The notes: generated by a model from the letters alone, not told the origin. 64,000 bases of DNA from an uncultured Acidobacteriota bacterium (GCA_902826685.1 CADEFT010000001.1:101777-165776), one strand, 5' to 3'. Numbered from the stretch's first letter, positions 16,251-25,780 are shown. Numbers and translations: made by a program.

Positions 16251-18829
16251 TCCTTCACCCGGCAGGTATCGCGAAATTCACACCAGGCGCACTTGTTCCA
16301 ATCTGCCGGAGCCGGCGCGATCTCGCCCGATGCGATGCGATCCGCCACCGACTGCGTCGAATCCACCGCCGCCGTAATCATGCGCGTCAAGCCTTCGCGG
16401 TCGAGCGTGTCGCCAATCTCATCCCAACTGAAAATCGGCAAATGCCACCCGGCCCACGCGACGTCGCCGCGCAAGCCGCAATAGAGCATGCCCGCCGCGG
16501 GCTGCCGGAACATCCGCTCCGCGGCCCACAAATAAAGACCGCCCTGCACCAATTGACCGCGCTCATGAAACCGCACTCGCTCGCGGATGCGTTCCCGCGT
16601 GGAGTACTTGAAGTCGATCACCACCAGCCCGCGCTTGGGCACCTCCACCACGCGGTCGATCTTGCCGCGCAGTTTCAACCCGGGCTTGAGCGCGATCTCA
16701 AACGGCCGCTCCACCGCCACGACCGTGCCGCCGGTGAGCGGCTCGCTTTCGAGAAAGCGCGTCAGATTGGCGATCAGCTCCAGCCGGATCTTCTCGGTGC
16801 GCGCCGATGGCGGCACGGCGTTCTTGTCACACGTCTCGGTGAACAGCCGGGAAAAGATTTCGTCCACCAGCAGCGGCGCTCCATGCGATTCCGCCAGGGT
16901 GCGATGCAGAATGTCGCCTTGCAGCAGGAAATCCAACCGGTCCGCGGGAGCCTTGGGCGGTTCGGTCAATTTCAGATGATAGCGGCCGAAAAATTGGAAC
17001 GGGCACTGCAGATAAGTTTCGATGCCGGTGGGCGAAAGCGTCCCCGGATTCCGGCGCACCCACTCGAGCAGCGTGGGATCGGCGATCAGCGGAGCGGGCG
17101 GAGCGGCCTTCTCAAATGCCGGCGCAGGACGCACGGCCGCCGGTTCCTCGCTCCGTGGCCCGTGCTGGCGTTCGAATCGCGTCACCAGAAACGATGGCAG
17201 CGTCTCTTCGCCCTTGGAACTGGCGCGCGGATAGCTGAGGTAGAGCCTTTCGCCGGCGCGTGTAACGGCTATTTCAAACAGGAACTCCTCTTCCCGCTGA
17301 CGCTCCTCGGAGGTGCGCAACACCGCGCCGCGCGCCCGCAAGTGCATCCGCTGCGCGTCGTTCAACAGCGGATGCTCGGAGTGATACTGCGGAAAGACGC
17401 GCTCCACCAGCCCGCACAAGAACATCACCGGAAGCCGCCACTGCCGTGCTTCGTAAACGTCCATCACGTGCACGACATTGCGCCGCTGTTCGGGCCGGTC
17501 AAAAGGTGTGCCGTTGAGCACCTCATTCAGATGCTCGCGGAACTGCGCGAGGGAGAGCGCCGCCGGATCGAGCAGCGCCGCCGTCTCTTCCAGTGCCGTC
17601 TCCCAATGCTCCAGCGATGCGGCCAGAGCGCGCCATTCAAATGCGCGCTCATGCGAAACGCCATCGGTCACCGCGGGCATCGAGACCAGCGGGCGCAGCC
17701 GCTTGAGTTCCGCCGCCCATTGCCTTGGCGAATGGCGCGCCTGCCGCCACGGCCCCAACTCGCGCCAGGCTTCGAGCGCGGGTGGCAAACCCACACCCGG
17801 CAGCTTCCCCTTAAGCTCGAAGTGCAATTGGTCGCCAGCGGCGGTGGCTCCAAAGCCGGAGCGCCGCTGCACGCAGGCCCGCAACACGGCCTCGTAGTCC
17901 CAACCCTGTTCCACCGCGTCGAGCAGGGCTGTGTAAAAGCGCACCACCGGCTGCGTATCGAGCGTCTGCTGGAAGTAAAAGCTGGCCGGAATACCGAAGC
18001 GCTCGAACGTAGTCTGAAACAGCGGCGCGTAAGGATGTTCGCCGCGCATCATCACGCCAATCTCACGGAAAGGGCGGCCGCCGTCCACCAGCGCCACGAT
18101 GCGCCGCGCGATCTCTTCGGCCTCCTGCGCCTGCGTCTGAGCGCGCAGCACCGCGGCCTCGGGCGGCGTCCGGTCTTCGCGAACCACGCGCCGCTGGAAC
18201 CCCGCCTCCTCCAGCGCATCGGCGGTTTCCCGCGCCCCTTCCCAATCCGGCAGCCGCAGCGTCACACCGGGCAGCGTCCGCACGATCGCAATCTCGGCCG
18301 GCGTAAGCGAATAGAAGCCGTCGAGGAAGTACTCGCGAAACGGCAGCGACGTCGTGCGAATCCGTTCCACCGCCGCCGCCAAGCGTCCGGCCCGAAGCCG
18401 CGTACTGGCCGCGATCTGCCGGTATACCGCGTGAAAAGCCTGCGCCGCCGGCGTATCGGCCACTTCTCCAATCAGGTCCGGCGTCGCGCCCGCCGTCGAA
18501 GCTTCCTCCATCAGACCCACCACGGAGCGCCGCAATCCGCGCGAACGCCGCAGCCCGGCGAAAGCCTCCGGCGGATTCTCCTCAAGCAGCCGCGCCGTTC
18601 GCCGGTCAAGCTCCGCGCGGGAAGCCTGCGGCACGTCGCGCACAAACGGCTCGATGAAACGCGATAGCGTCAGAATGCTATCGGGCCGCACCACGTGACC
18701 GGCTCGCGCCAGCCGGTGGCGCAGGTGTTCGGCCATGGTTGCCGTTGGCGTCAGCAGGCACGTGCGGCCGGAACTAACCGCTTCCAAAGGATCGGGATCC
18801 GGCGCCTGGAGCGAGCTGAAAAGAAGCAC
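16247..18829 (-). CDS. addB: AddB-like nuclease subunit
   Basis: An 860-residue protein. The N-terminal two-thirds are an inactivated helicase-like scaffold (LLTPTATMAEHLRHRL at the expected Walker position without a GKT). The C-terminal part is a PD-(D/E)XK nuclease: QGDILHRTLAESHG, KLRGKIDRVVEVP, LVVIDFKYST. Cysteines in YLQCPFQFF and CAWCEFRDTC form the AddB-type iron-sulfur site. It overlaps the following addA gene by 4 nt (ATGA), indicating translational coupling. Its start is only 28 nt from the divergent DinB-like gene, so their promoters overlap or lie inside the coding ends. Confidence 0.85.
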   Translation of the reverse strand: MLLFSSLQAPDPDPLEAVSSGRTCLLTPTATMAEHLRHRLARAGHVVRPDSILTLSRFIEPFVRDVPQASRAELDRRTARLLEENPPEAFAGLRRSRGLRRSVVGLMEEASTAGATPDLIGEVADTPAAQAFHAVYRQIAASTRLRAGRLAAAVERIRTTSLPFREYFLDGFYSLTPAEIAIVRTLPGVTLRLPDWEGARETADALEEAGFQRRVVREDRTPPEAAVLRAQTQAQEAEEIARRIVALVDGGRPFREIGVMMRGEHPYAPLFQTTFERFGIPASFYFQQTLDTQPVVRFYTALLDAVEQGWDYEAVLRACVQRRSGFGATAAGDQLHFELKGKLPGVGLPPALEAWRELGPWRQARHSPRQWAAELKRLRPLVSMPAVTDGVSHERAFEWRALAASLEHWETALEETAALLDPAALSLAQFREHLNEVLNGTPFDRPEQRRNVVHVMDVYEARQWRLPVMFLCGLVERVFPQYHSEHPLLNDAQRMHLRARGAVLRTSEERQREEEFLFEIAVTRAGERLYLSYPRASSKGEETLPSFLVTRFERQHGPRSEEPAAVRPAPAFEKAAPPAPLIADPTLLEWVRRNPGTLSPTGIETYLQCPFQFFGRYHLKLTEPPKAPADRLDFLLQGDILHRTLAESHGAPLLVDEIFSRLFTETCDKNAVPPSARTEKIRLELIANLTRFLESEPLTGGTVVAVERPFEIALKPGLKLRGKIDRVVEVPKRGLVVIDFKYSTRERIRERVRFHERGQLVQGGLYLWAAERMFRQPAAGMLYCGLRGDVAWAGWHLPIFSWDEIGDTLDREGLTRMITAAVDSTQSVADRIASGEIAPAPADWNKCAWCEFRDTCRVKE

Positions 18830-18857
18830 TCCCGCTCAGTATCGCCCATAATGGACC

Positions 18858-19385
18858 ATGGGCTCTTTCGAACCTGGATTTCCCGAAACCACAGAATATG
18901 GCGATGGTTCCGCGGGCTACATCGCCAAGGCCAAGGGGGTCCTGGATCCGGTGGCCGCGCTCACCGCGCAGCTGGCGGAAGTGACCACGCTGCTTGAATC
19001 TCTCGACGCCGCCAAACGGGATCATCGCTACGCCGAAGGCAAGTGGACCGTGAAGGAAGTGCTGGGCCATCTCATCGATTGTGAGCGCGTCTTCGCCTAT
19101 CGCACTCTGCGCATCGCCCGCAACGACCAGACGCCGCTGCCCGGCTTCGATGAGAACCTGTTCGCCGGCGAAGCGGGCCACGCGCGATGCGATTGGAGCA
19201 CGCTACTGGAAGAGTTCATCGAAGTGCGCAGGTCCTCCATCCTGATGCTGCGCCACCTGCCGCCGGACGCCTGGGCCCGCCTCGGCACCACCAACAGTCA
19301 GCCGGTGAGCGCGCGCGCCCTGGTCTACATCATGATCGGCCACGTCACTCATCATTTGGAGATCCTGAAGGAACGCTATCTATGA
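18858..19385 (+). CDS. DinB-like four-helix metalloprotein
   Basis: A 175-residue protein of the DinB/YfiT fold. Helix one carries the usual KWTVKEVLGHLIDCERVF with the first metal His, and the C-terminal helix has IMIGHVTHHLEIL with the remaining His residues of the metal triad. Such enzymes include bacillithiol and mycothiol S-transferases and hydrolases; many members are uncharacterised. The substrate is not evident. The stop overlaps the start of the PQQ-dehydrogenase gene by 4 nt (ATGA), so they are translated together, an unusual partnership. Confidence 0.85.
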   Translation: MGSFEPGFPETTEYGDGSAGYIAKAKGVLDPVAALTAQLAEVTTLLESLDAAKRDHRYAEGKWTVKEVLGHLIDCERVFAYRTLRIARNDQTPLPGFDENLFAGEAGHARCDWSTLLEEFIEVRRSSILMLRHLPPDAWARLGTTNSQPVSARALVYIMIGHVTHHLEILKERYL

Positions 19386-21679
19386 CCGGTGCGTTGCTCG
19401 TGTCGCTGCTGAGTCTGGCATCCGCTCAATCGCCAACGGACGCCGAAACCAGACAAAGCTATCTGAAACTGTGCGGCGGCTGCCATGGCGACGATGCTCG
19501 CGGCACGCAGCAGGGCCCGGGACTCGCGAGCAATCCCGGCGTGCGCCGCCGTTCGCTGTCGAATCTGAGCAACGTTATTCGCAACGGCATTCCCTCCGCC
19601 GGCATGCCGGGCTTCGCTCTTTCCGCGCCGGAACTGGAAGCGATGGCGAAGCTGGTGGCCTCCATGAACGCTTCCGCCGCCGACACCGATGTGCCGGGCG
19701 ACACGGCCGCCGGCCGCCAGTTCTTTTTCGGCAAGGGCAAATGCGGCGGCTGCCACATGGCCTCGGGCGACGGCACAGCCCTCGGTCCCGATCTTTCCAC
19801 CGTGGCCCGCGAGATGACCGCCGGTCAGATTCGCGATTCGCTCACCAACCCCAGCGCGCGGATCGCCGCCGGCTACAGCCTGGTGACGGCGGAACTCAAA
19901 GGCGGCTCCACCGTACGCGGCTTCGCGCGCGCCCGCACGCGGTTCGATATCGCCCTGCAGGATCTGAAAGGTACCTTCCATCCGCTGTCGCTCGATCGCG
20001 TCGCGCGTCTCACCGAAGAAAAAGGTTCGCTCATGCCTGCCACGCAAGCTTCCCCGGAAGAGTTGCAGAACGTGGTGGCCTTCCTCAGCAAGCTGCCCGC
20101 CGCCACGCCTTCGCCCACGGCGCCGAAAACCCAGGGCGGCATCGATTTCTCCGCGCTCCTCCACGTCAAAGAGGAATGGCCCACCTACAACGGCACGCTG
20201 AGCGGAAACCGCTACAGCACGCTGACCCAGATCAATCGCGACACGGTGGGCAAGCTCGCGCTGCGCTGGTCCTACAGCGTTCCGCTATGGACCCAGTTTC
20301 TGCCCGACACACCGTATTACCGCGAGAACATGCGTTACTTCGGACTGGAAACGGTACCGATCGTCGCCGGCGGCGTGATGTACGCCACCGGGCCGAACCA
20401 GGTGTTCGCGCTCGATCCGCGCACAGGCACCGAGATCTGGCGTTACTCGCGACCGCGCACCGCGGGTCTGGTATCCGATCCCTCGCTCGGCACAAATCGC
20501 GGGGTGGCGATTCTCGGCGACAACGTGTTTTTCGTCACCGACAACGCGCGGCTGCTGGCGCTCAATCGCATTACCGGCCGCCTGGTGTGGGAATCGAACA
20601 TGATCGACGAGCCGCAGCGCTACGGCGGCACCATCGCCCCGCTGGTGGTGAAGGACATGGTGATCGCCGGCGTCGCGGGCGGCGACTGGGGCATTCGCGG
20701 TTTCGTTTCCGCCTACAAAGCCGCCACCGGCGAGCGCGTCTGGCGTCATTGGACCGTGCCCGATCAGGGCGACCCGGGCATCGAAACCTGGAAAGGCTCG
20801 GCCTACAAACTGGGCGGCGGCTCCACCTGGCTCACCGGTTCCTACGATCCTTCGACCGACACGCTGTTCTGGGCCACCGGCAATCCGTGGCCGAATTCCG
20901 ACGATCGCGAACGCGGCGGCGACAATCTCTATACGAACTGCGTACTGGCGCTCGACCCCGCCACCGGCAAACGCAAATGGTATTACCAGTTCACGCCGCA
21001 CGACACGCGCGATTGGGATGCCACCGAGCCCAACGTCCTGGTGGACGCCAACTGGAAGGGGCAGCCTCGCAAGCTGCTATTGCATGCCGACCGCAATGGG
21101 TTCTTCTATGTGTTCGATCGCACCGACGGCCGCCTGCTGGTGGCGAAATCTTTCCTGCACCGCAACACCTGGGCCAGCGGCATCGGCGCCGACGGCCGCC
21201 CGATTCTGCTGCCCCCGGGCGAGCTCAACTGCCCCGAACATGCCACCAATTGGAACGGCACTTCGTTCAGTCCGTCGACCAATCTTTACTACGTGATGGC
21301 CATCGAGAAATGCACGGTGAAGCTGCGCCCCGGCGCGTGGAAGAATGCCGCCGCCGCGCCGCCGCCCGAGCCGCCCGGCAAGAAATATCTACGCGCGCTG
21401 AACATCGAGACCGGCGCCATCGCCTGGGAAGTGGCGCAGGAAGGCCCCATCGACGGCAAGCGTGTGGCGGGCCTGCTGGGCACCGCGGGCGGTCTGCTGT
21501 TCCACGGCGACCCCAGCGGCTATTTCCTCGCCGCCGATGAGCGCGACGGCAAAACGCTATGGCGCATGCCGCTGAACGCGACGATCAAAACGTCGCCCAT
21601 GACCTATTCGATCGATGGGGAACAGTTCGTCACACTCGCCGCCGGATCCACCATTTTCACGTTCGCGCTGCCGCGCTGA
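19382..21679 (+). CDS. Dihaem PQQ-dependent dehydrogenase (quinohaemoprotein)
   Basis: Read from ATG 19382, a 765-residue exported protein with signal peptide MTGALLVSLLSLASAQ. Two N-terminal cytochrome c domains carry CGGCHG (residues 31-36) and CGGCHM (121-126). An eight-bladed PQQ-type propeller follows from about residue 260 (WPTYNGTLSGNRYSTLTQINRDTVGKLALRWSY, split here by the PQQ Trp-docking motifs; later WDATEPN and AIAWEV). It resembles type II alcohol or glucose dehydrogenases but with the cytochrome domains at the N-terminus instead of the C-terminus. It should oxidise an alcohol or sugar in the periplasm and pass electrons through its own haems. Substrate unknown; PQQ synthesis genes are not in the window. 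Confidence 0.85.
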   Translation: MTGALLVSLLSLASAQSPTDAETRQSYLKLCGGCHGDDARGTQQGPGLASNPGVRRRSLSNLSNVIRNGIPSAGMPGFALSAPELEAMAKLVASMNASAADTDVPGDTAAGRQFFFGKGKCGGCHMASGDGTALGPDLSTVAREMTAGQIRDSLTNPSARIAAGYSLVTAELKGGSTVRGFARARTRFDIALQDLKGTFHPLSLDRVARLTEEKGSLMPATQASPEELQNVVAFLSKLPAATPSPTAPKTQGGIDFSALLHVKEEWPTYNGTLSGNRYSTLTQINRDTVGKLALRWSYSVPLWTQFLPDTPYYRENMRYFGLETVPIVAGGVMYATGPNQVFALDPRTGTEIWRYSRPRTAGLVSDPSLGTNRGVAILGDNVFFVTDNARLLALNRITGRLVWESNMIDEPQRYGGTIAPLVVKDMVIAGVAGGDWGIRGFVSAYKAATGERVWRHWTVPDQGDPGIETWKGSAYKLGGGSTWLTGSYDPSTDTLFWATGNPWPNSDDRERGGDNLYTNCVLALDPATGKRKWYYQFTPHDTRDWDATEPNVLVDANWKGQPRKLLLHADRNGFFYVFDRTDGRLLVAKSFLHRNTWASGIGADGRPILLPPGELNCPEHATNWNGTSFSPSTNLYYVMAIEKCTVKLRPGAWKNAAAAPPPEPPGKKYLRALNIETGAIAWEVAQEGPIDGKRVAGLLGTAGGLLFHGDPSGYFLAADERDGKTLWRMPLNATIKTSPMTYSIDGEQFVTLAAGSTIFTFALPR

Positions 21680-21715
21680 AGCCTCGATGCCCTGTGCTAC
21701 ATTCGAGAACGGCTT

Positions 21716-21791
21716 GGGCCCTTAGCACAGCGGTTAGTGCAGCGGACTCATAATCCGTTGGTCGTTGGTTCGAATCCAACAGGGCCCACCA
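21716..21791 (+). tRNA. tRNA-Ile2 (anticodon CAU, lysidine-modified)
   Basis: A complete cloverleaf: acceptor GGGCCCT/AGGGCCC, D arm GCAC/GTGC, anticodon stem GCGGA/TCCGT with loop CTCATAA (CAU), T arm GTTGG/CCAAC with TTCGAAT, and encoded CCA. The sequence closely follows bacterial tRNA-Ile2 (for example E. coli ileX) and not elongator or initiator tRNA-Met, so the wobble C is expected to be converted to lysidine and to read AUA. The D-stem is GCAC/GTGC, a compensated change from the common GCTC/GAGC. Confidence 0.88.
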
Positions 21792-21796
21792 ACGCC

Positions 21797-23719
21797 TCAA
21801 CCGGCGGCCTGCTCCTGAACCTTCGTTTCCCGCCGCGCCAGCAGCGCGGCGAAATCGCCCGCCATCATCGGCCTGCCGAAGTAGAAGCCCTGTGCCGCGT
21901 CGCAAGCCCGGACTCGCAGGAATTCCGCCTGTTGCCGCGTCTCGACGCCCTCGGCCACTACCTTGATCTTGAGCGCCCGCGCCAGGCTCAACATCGCGGT
22001 AATGATCTCTTCGTCGCTTTGGCTGTTGCCCACGCCCTGCACAAACGACACATCCACCTTGATGCAGCTCACCGGGTAGCGCCGCAGATAGGTGAGCGAG
22101 CCGTAGCCGGTGCCGAAATCGTCCAGCACCAGGGATACGCCGGCCTCATGCAACTCCGTCAGAGTCTGGAAAACGCGGTCCGAATATTCAAGCAGAGCGC
22201 TTTCGGTGATCTCCACCATCAGCAGCCCTCCCTCGACGCCGTAACGGCTCAGCGGTTCGAGCAGATGATCCGCCGTGCGGTCTTCGGTCAGTTGCATCGC
22301 CGAAAGGTTCACCGCCACTGGAACCACGGGCAGACCTTCTTCGCGCCATTGCCGGATCTGGCGGCATACTTCGTCCAGCACCCAATCGCCCAGGGTGTGA
22401 ATCAATCCGCTCGCCTCCGCCAGGCGGATCAACTGAGCCGGGCTGACGTCGCCCAGCGTCTCATGCCGCCAGCGGATCAGCGCCTCGGCCGCCGCCACGC
22501 GCCCGGTCGCAAGGTCGATTTGCGGCTGGAAGGCGAGATGCAAAGACCGGTTCTGAAAGGCCGCGCGCAACTCACGCACCATGTAGACCCGCTCCGCCGT
22601 TTGCCGGTCGGTGGCGGCGTCGTAGAAGCGATACGTATTGCCGGAGGAACTCTTCGCCTTGTACATGGCGATATCGGCCGCGCGCATCAGGTCGTTGGCG
22701 GTGGCCCCATCCTGCGGGTAAACGGCAACGCCCATGCTCGCCGTCACGGTCACGGTCTGATGCGGCAGCGGGAACGGCTCGCGGAACGCAGACAGGATCC
22801 GCTGGGCGTACTCGGCGAGCGCATCGTCGCTCGAAGCGTCTTCGACGAAAACGGCGAACTCGTCGCCGCCCAGCCGGCTGACCGTGTCGGCGGGCGCCGC
22901 TCTCGCCTCGAGGCGCCGCGCCACGGCCACCAGCAGCGAATCGCCGATCAAATGACCCGCCGTGTCGTTGGTGTCTTTAAACTGGTCCAGATCGAGCAGC
23001 AGCAGCGCGGCTCGCCGCCCGTGGCGCCCCGCCCACCCCATCGACTGATCGAGCCTTTCCTGCAACAGATTGCGATTCGGCAGGCCGGTCAGCGAATCGT
23101 ACTGGGCGGTATGCAACGTGTGCCATTCAGCCTGTTTGCGATCCGCTATGTCGTCCAGCATCACCAGCACTTCGCCTCCCGCCCCGGGCCGCCCGGTGAC
23201 CGGCATCACGGTCTGGCGCACCGGAATCAGATGGCCGTCGCGATGCTGTTTCACCGCTTCTCCGCGCCAGGTATAGCCTTCCCGCGCGCGCGACCAGATG
23301 CTGTCCCAGGTGACGGCGTCGCTTGAACCGGAAAGCAGCACGCGCGCCGGCTGGCCCGCGATCTGCTCGCTCGAATAGCCCGTCATCTGGGCGAAGGCTT
23401 CATTGACCCACAGAATGGTGCCATCGCTATCGGCGATGAATACGCCGGTGGCCACGGCTTCAAGCGCGGCGTACTGCAGTTCGGCCAGCCTGTTTCTTCC
23501 GTCGCGTATCGCGTAAATCCGGCCGCGCCGCAGCGTGATGTCCTCGCTGGCTGGAGTCACGTACAGAAAGCCCGGCTCCATCTGCGTTCCCTCGGTGGTC
23601 TTCTTCACCACGATGGAGACGCGCGAAGCCGATGCCCTTAGCGCCGCCAGTACATCGGCCAACACGCCGACGCCAACGACATACGACTGATCGTCGCCGA
23701 TGTCGCGAATCTGTTCCAT
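21797..23719 (-). CDS. PAS-GGDEF-EAL cyclic-di-GMP signalling protein
   Basis: A 640-residue protein. An N-terminal region of about 80 residues is of no clear family (LAALRASASRVSIVVKK and VTPASEDITLRRGRIY). A PAS domain follows (ATGVFIADSDGTILWVNEAF, MTGYSSEQIAGQ), then GGDEF with an intact RLGGDEF, then EAL with an intact EALIRW and DDFGTGYGSL. Both synthase and phosphodiesterase motifs look functional, though one may dominate. There is no membrane segment, so the signal is cytoplasmic. An inverted repeat lies directly upstream of the start (23724-23745). No Shine-Dalgarno is visible. Confidence 0.9.
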   Translation of the reverse strand: MEQIRDIGDDQSYVVGVGVLADVLAALRASASRVSIVVKKTTEGTQMEPGFLYVTPASEDITLRRGRIYAIRDGRNRLAELQYAALEAVATGVFIADSDGTILWVNEAFAQMTGYSSEQIAGQPARVLLSGSSDAVTWDSIWSRAREGYTWRGEAVKQHRDGHLIPVRQTVMPVTGRPGAGGEVLVMLDDIADRKQAEWHTLHTAQYDSLTGLPNRNLLQERLDQSMGWAGRHGRRAALLLLDLDQFKDTNDTAGHLIGDSLLVAVARRLEARAAPADTVSRLGGDEFAVFVEDASSDDALAEYAQRILSAFREPFPLPHQTVTVTASMGVAVYPQDGATANDLMRAADIAMYKAKSSSGNTYRFYDAATDRQTAERVYMVRELRAAFQNRSLHLAFQPQIDLATGRVAAAEALIRWRHETLGDVSPAQLIRLAEASGLIHTLGDWVLDEVCRQIRQWREEGLPVVPVAVNLSAMQLTEDRTADHLLEPLSRYGVEGGLLMVEITESALLEYSDRVFQTLTELHEAGVSLVLDDFGTGYGSLTYLRRYPVSCIKVDVSFVQGVGNSQSDEEIITAMLSLARALKIKVVAEGVETRQQAEFLRVRACDAAQGFYFGRPMMAGDFAALLARRETKVQEQAAG

Positions 23720-23723
23720 TCAG

Positions 23724-23745
23724 TGTGTGTTCCATTCTACACACA
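23724..23745. promoter_or_regulatory. Inverted repeat upstream of the GGDEF-EAL gene
   Basis: Arms TGTGTGT (23724-23730) and ACACACA (23739-23745) separated by 8 nt lie 5 nt before the start codon of the divergently oriented c-di-GMP gene (start 23719, minus strand). It could be a repressor site or an mRNA hairpin hiding the start. The arms are simple dinucleotide runs, which lowers certainty. Confidence 0.35.
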
Positions 23746-23799
23746 CATGGCAGGAAAATTGAAATCCATTTCTGATAAATCTGCGTTTATTTCACGTCA

Positions 23800-24657
23800 T
23801 CACGCCAGCAAAAAGGCGGATGACTCGGCGAGATAGACGTCCAGGCGGTCGTGATGGACCCAGTGCCCCGCTCCCTCCACCCGCACGATGCGCCAATTTT
23901 TCAGCGTTTCGGTGCGTCCGTCGGCCTCCGGATCCGGCATCCAACTCTCCTTGCCCCAGAACAGTTGCACCGGACATTCAATGCGGCCGAGAATTTCTTT
24001 GAAATCGTCGAGGTCGTGGCCCACCGGATACATAATGCGGGCATAATTGTCGAATTTCCAGATCAAAGAGCCGTCGCTTTGCCAGTTCGTTCCATGCAGG
24101 GTCAAATGGCGTGCCACCACTTCGCTGAGGTGTGGATTGGCTTCCTGCATCCGCGCGACGGCCGAAGCCAGATCCGGATACGAACGAGGCTCGCGCTTCT
24201 CCGCCTCGCGGATCTTTTCGATCCAGATGCGAATCCGCTCGCCCGGCGGCTTATGCAGCTTGTGCTGCGGTGGAAAGCCCAGACCTTCGATGGAAACGGC
24301 CTTCCGCACGCGGTCCGGATATACACCCGAATAGAGCATCACGATGATGCCGCCGAGCGAATGTCCCACCAGGTAGACCGGAAACGCGTGGATAACGTCG
24401 AGCAGAGCGGATAGATCGAGCACGTGCTCCAGCACATCATAGGAAGAGCCGGGGGCATGATCGGAGTTTCCATGTCCGCGCAGATCGAGCGCGTAGACGT
24501 GGAAGTGCTCCCGGTAGTGGCGCGCTACCCAATCCCAGTTGCGGGCGTGATCGAGCCCGCCGTGTACCAGCACCAGCGGTGGCTTGCCTTCCTGCCCCCA
24601 GTCCCAGAACTGCAGCTTGAGCCGGTGGGAGTAGAAGTAATGCGAGACGGGTTCCAT
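23800..24657 (-). CDS. Alpha/beta hydrolase
   Basis: A 285-residue alpha/beta-hydrolase fold protein. It has the oxyanion HGG near residue 33 (LVLVHGGLDHARNW), DLRGHGNSD, the nucleophile elbow GHSLGG, and the catalytic His in GHWVHHD near the C-terminus; the acid is probably Asp in the PDPEADG region before it. No signal peptide, so cytoplasmic. Substrate unknown; the family includes epoxide hydrolases, esterases and haloalkane dehalogenases. It sits 63 nt downstream of the TPR-protein gene on the same strand. Confidence 0.85.
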   Translation of the reverse strand: MEPVSHYFYSHRLKLQFWDWGQEGKPPLVLVHGGLDHARNWDWVARHYREHFHVYALDLRGHGNSDHAPGSSYDVLEHVLDLSALLDVIHAFPVYLVGHSLGGIIVMLYSGVYPDRVRKAVSIEGLGFPPQHKLHKPPGERIRIWIEKIREAEKREPRSYPDLASAVARMQEANPHLSEVVARHLTLHGTNWQSDGSLIWKFDNYARIMYPVGHDLDDFKEILGRIECPVQLFWGKESWMPDPEADGRTETLKNWRIVRVEGAGHWVHHDRLDVYLAESSAFLLA

Positions 24658-24720
24658 GGCTAGTCCTCGGACAATCCGCGCAGGCCCGCGGCGGTGGCGC
24701 TGCCGGTCGATGTCACCTCA

Positions 24721-25695
24721 TCAGTTTGCCACGGCCTTGCGCGACCGGATGAACTGCATCCATTGCTCCACCACGCGATGGCTGGGCCCGTCCGCCGTAC
24801 TCTTGAGGTACGTCTCCAGATGTACAGCGGCTTCATCGAGCCGTCCCATATGTACCAGGATCTGGCCGGCGGCCATGTGGGCGTGCGGCAGTTCCCCGGC
24901 CGAACGCTCAAGCAGCGACAGCGCCTCCGGCAGGTTCTTCTTCTGCGCCACCAGGCTCAGCCCCACGATGTAATCGGCATGCCGCGTATTGCGCTGCATC
25001 TGGGCGGCACGGCGGGCGGTGCGCTCGGCTTCCACATACTGCCCCAGATGCATCTGTGTAATGGCAAGGTTCGAGTAAGGCTTCGAATCGGCGGGGTCGA
25101 TCTCGATGGCCTTTTGAAACGCCTGCACCGCGGCCGGCAGCCGCTTCAACTGCAGCAGGCGATTGCCGAGTGAGTTATACGCCTCCATGAATTCCGGATC
25201 GGCCTTGACGGCCTCTTCGAGCAGGCGCACGGCCTCTTCGAAACGCCGTTGATCGTTGGCTTTCTCGGCCTGCCGGAAGAGCTTGAACGCTTTCTTGGTG
25301 GGCTTGTGGCTCAGGCGGCCCACCGAGACCACCTCGCCGCTCGGCCGCTCGCTCGGCCGGGAGGAAGCAAGGCTCAGCCGCAGCGGACCCGGAGTTGCCA
25401 TCGTCGAGATATAGCGCTCCTGGCGCAGGACATCTCCCCGCTGATTCACCAGCCGTATATCGAGGCCACCCCCGTTGGATTGCGACTGCGTCCGGAATTC
25501 GAAGCTGCCGTTTGGCGCCACCGGCACGCGATCCAACACCATATGGGAAGCGGAGTCGTAGACCTCGACCTGCAGCCTGCCTTCCATGTAAGTTTTGGGG
25601 TCGCCTCCCACGACTTCCCCGCGCAGAACCTGTCCGGTGATCTGGGCGGCAAGAAATCCACCGAATGAAAACACGATGAGTACAACAGGAAACAC
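24721..25695 (-). CDS. Exported TPR-repeat protein
   Basis: A 324-residue protein starting at GTG 25695 behind an excellent AGGAGG 4 nt away. A signal peptide (MFPVVLIVFSFGGFLAAQ) is followed by a beta-rich domain of about 100 residues (ITGQVLRGEVVGG..., VEVYDSASHMVLDRVPV) resembling a carboxypeptidase-regulatory or Ig-like fold. From about residue 135 there are four or five TPR units (for example AYNSLGNRLLQLKRLPAAVQ and AIEIDPADSKPYSNLAI). Likely a periplasmic scaffold or binding protein; no partner is evident. Confidence 0.8.
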   Translation of the reverse strand: MFPVVLIVFSFGGFLAAQITGQVLRGEVVGGDPKTYMEGRLQVEVYDSASHMVLDRVPVAPNGSFEFRTQSQSNGGGLDIRLVNQRGDVLRQERYISTMATPGPLRLSLASSRPSERPSGEVVSVGRLSHKPTKKAFKLFRQAEKANDQRRFEEAVRLLEEAVKADPEFMEAYNSLGNRLLQLKRLPAAVQAFQKAIEIDPADSKPYSNLAITQMHLGQYVEAERTARRAAQMQRNTRHADYIVGLSLVAQKKNLPEALSLLERSAGELPHAHMAAGQILVHMGRLDEAAVHLETYLKSTADGPSHRVVEQWMQFIRSRKAVAN

Positions 25696-25760
25696 AATTC
25701 CTCCTATGCGATTTGAATTAAACCGACGGGGGATTAAGTAGCGGACAACGGCGAAGCACC

Positions 25761-25780
25761 GCGGCTCAATTCTGAGCCGT
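25761..25780. other. Short perfect hairpin downstream of the receiver-like gene
   Basis: GCGGCTCA and TGAGCCGT form an 8-bp stem (one G-U pair) with a 4-nt loop. It lies about 60 nt after the stop at 25843 on the minus strand, where a terminator would be expected, but lacks a T-run on either strand. Confidence 0.3.

Noticed and set aside
19471..21540. Plus-strand frame of 689 codons inside the PQQ dehydrogenase
   Set aside because: Out of frame with CxxCH motifs and PQQ repeats; Arg/His-rich shadow.
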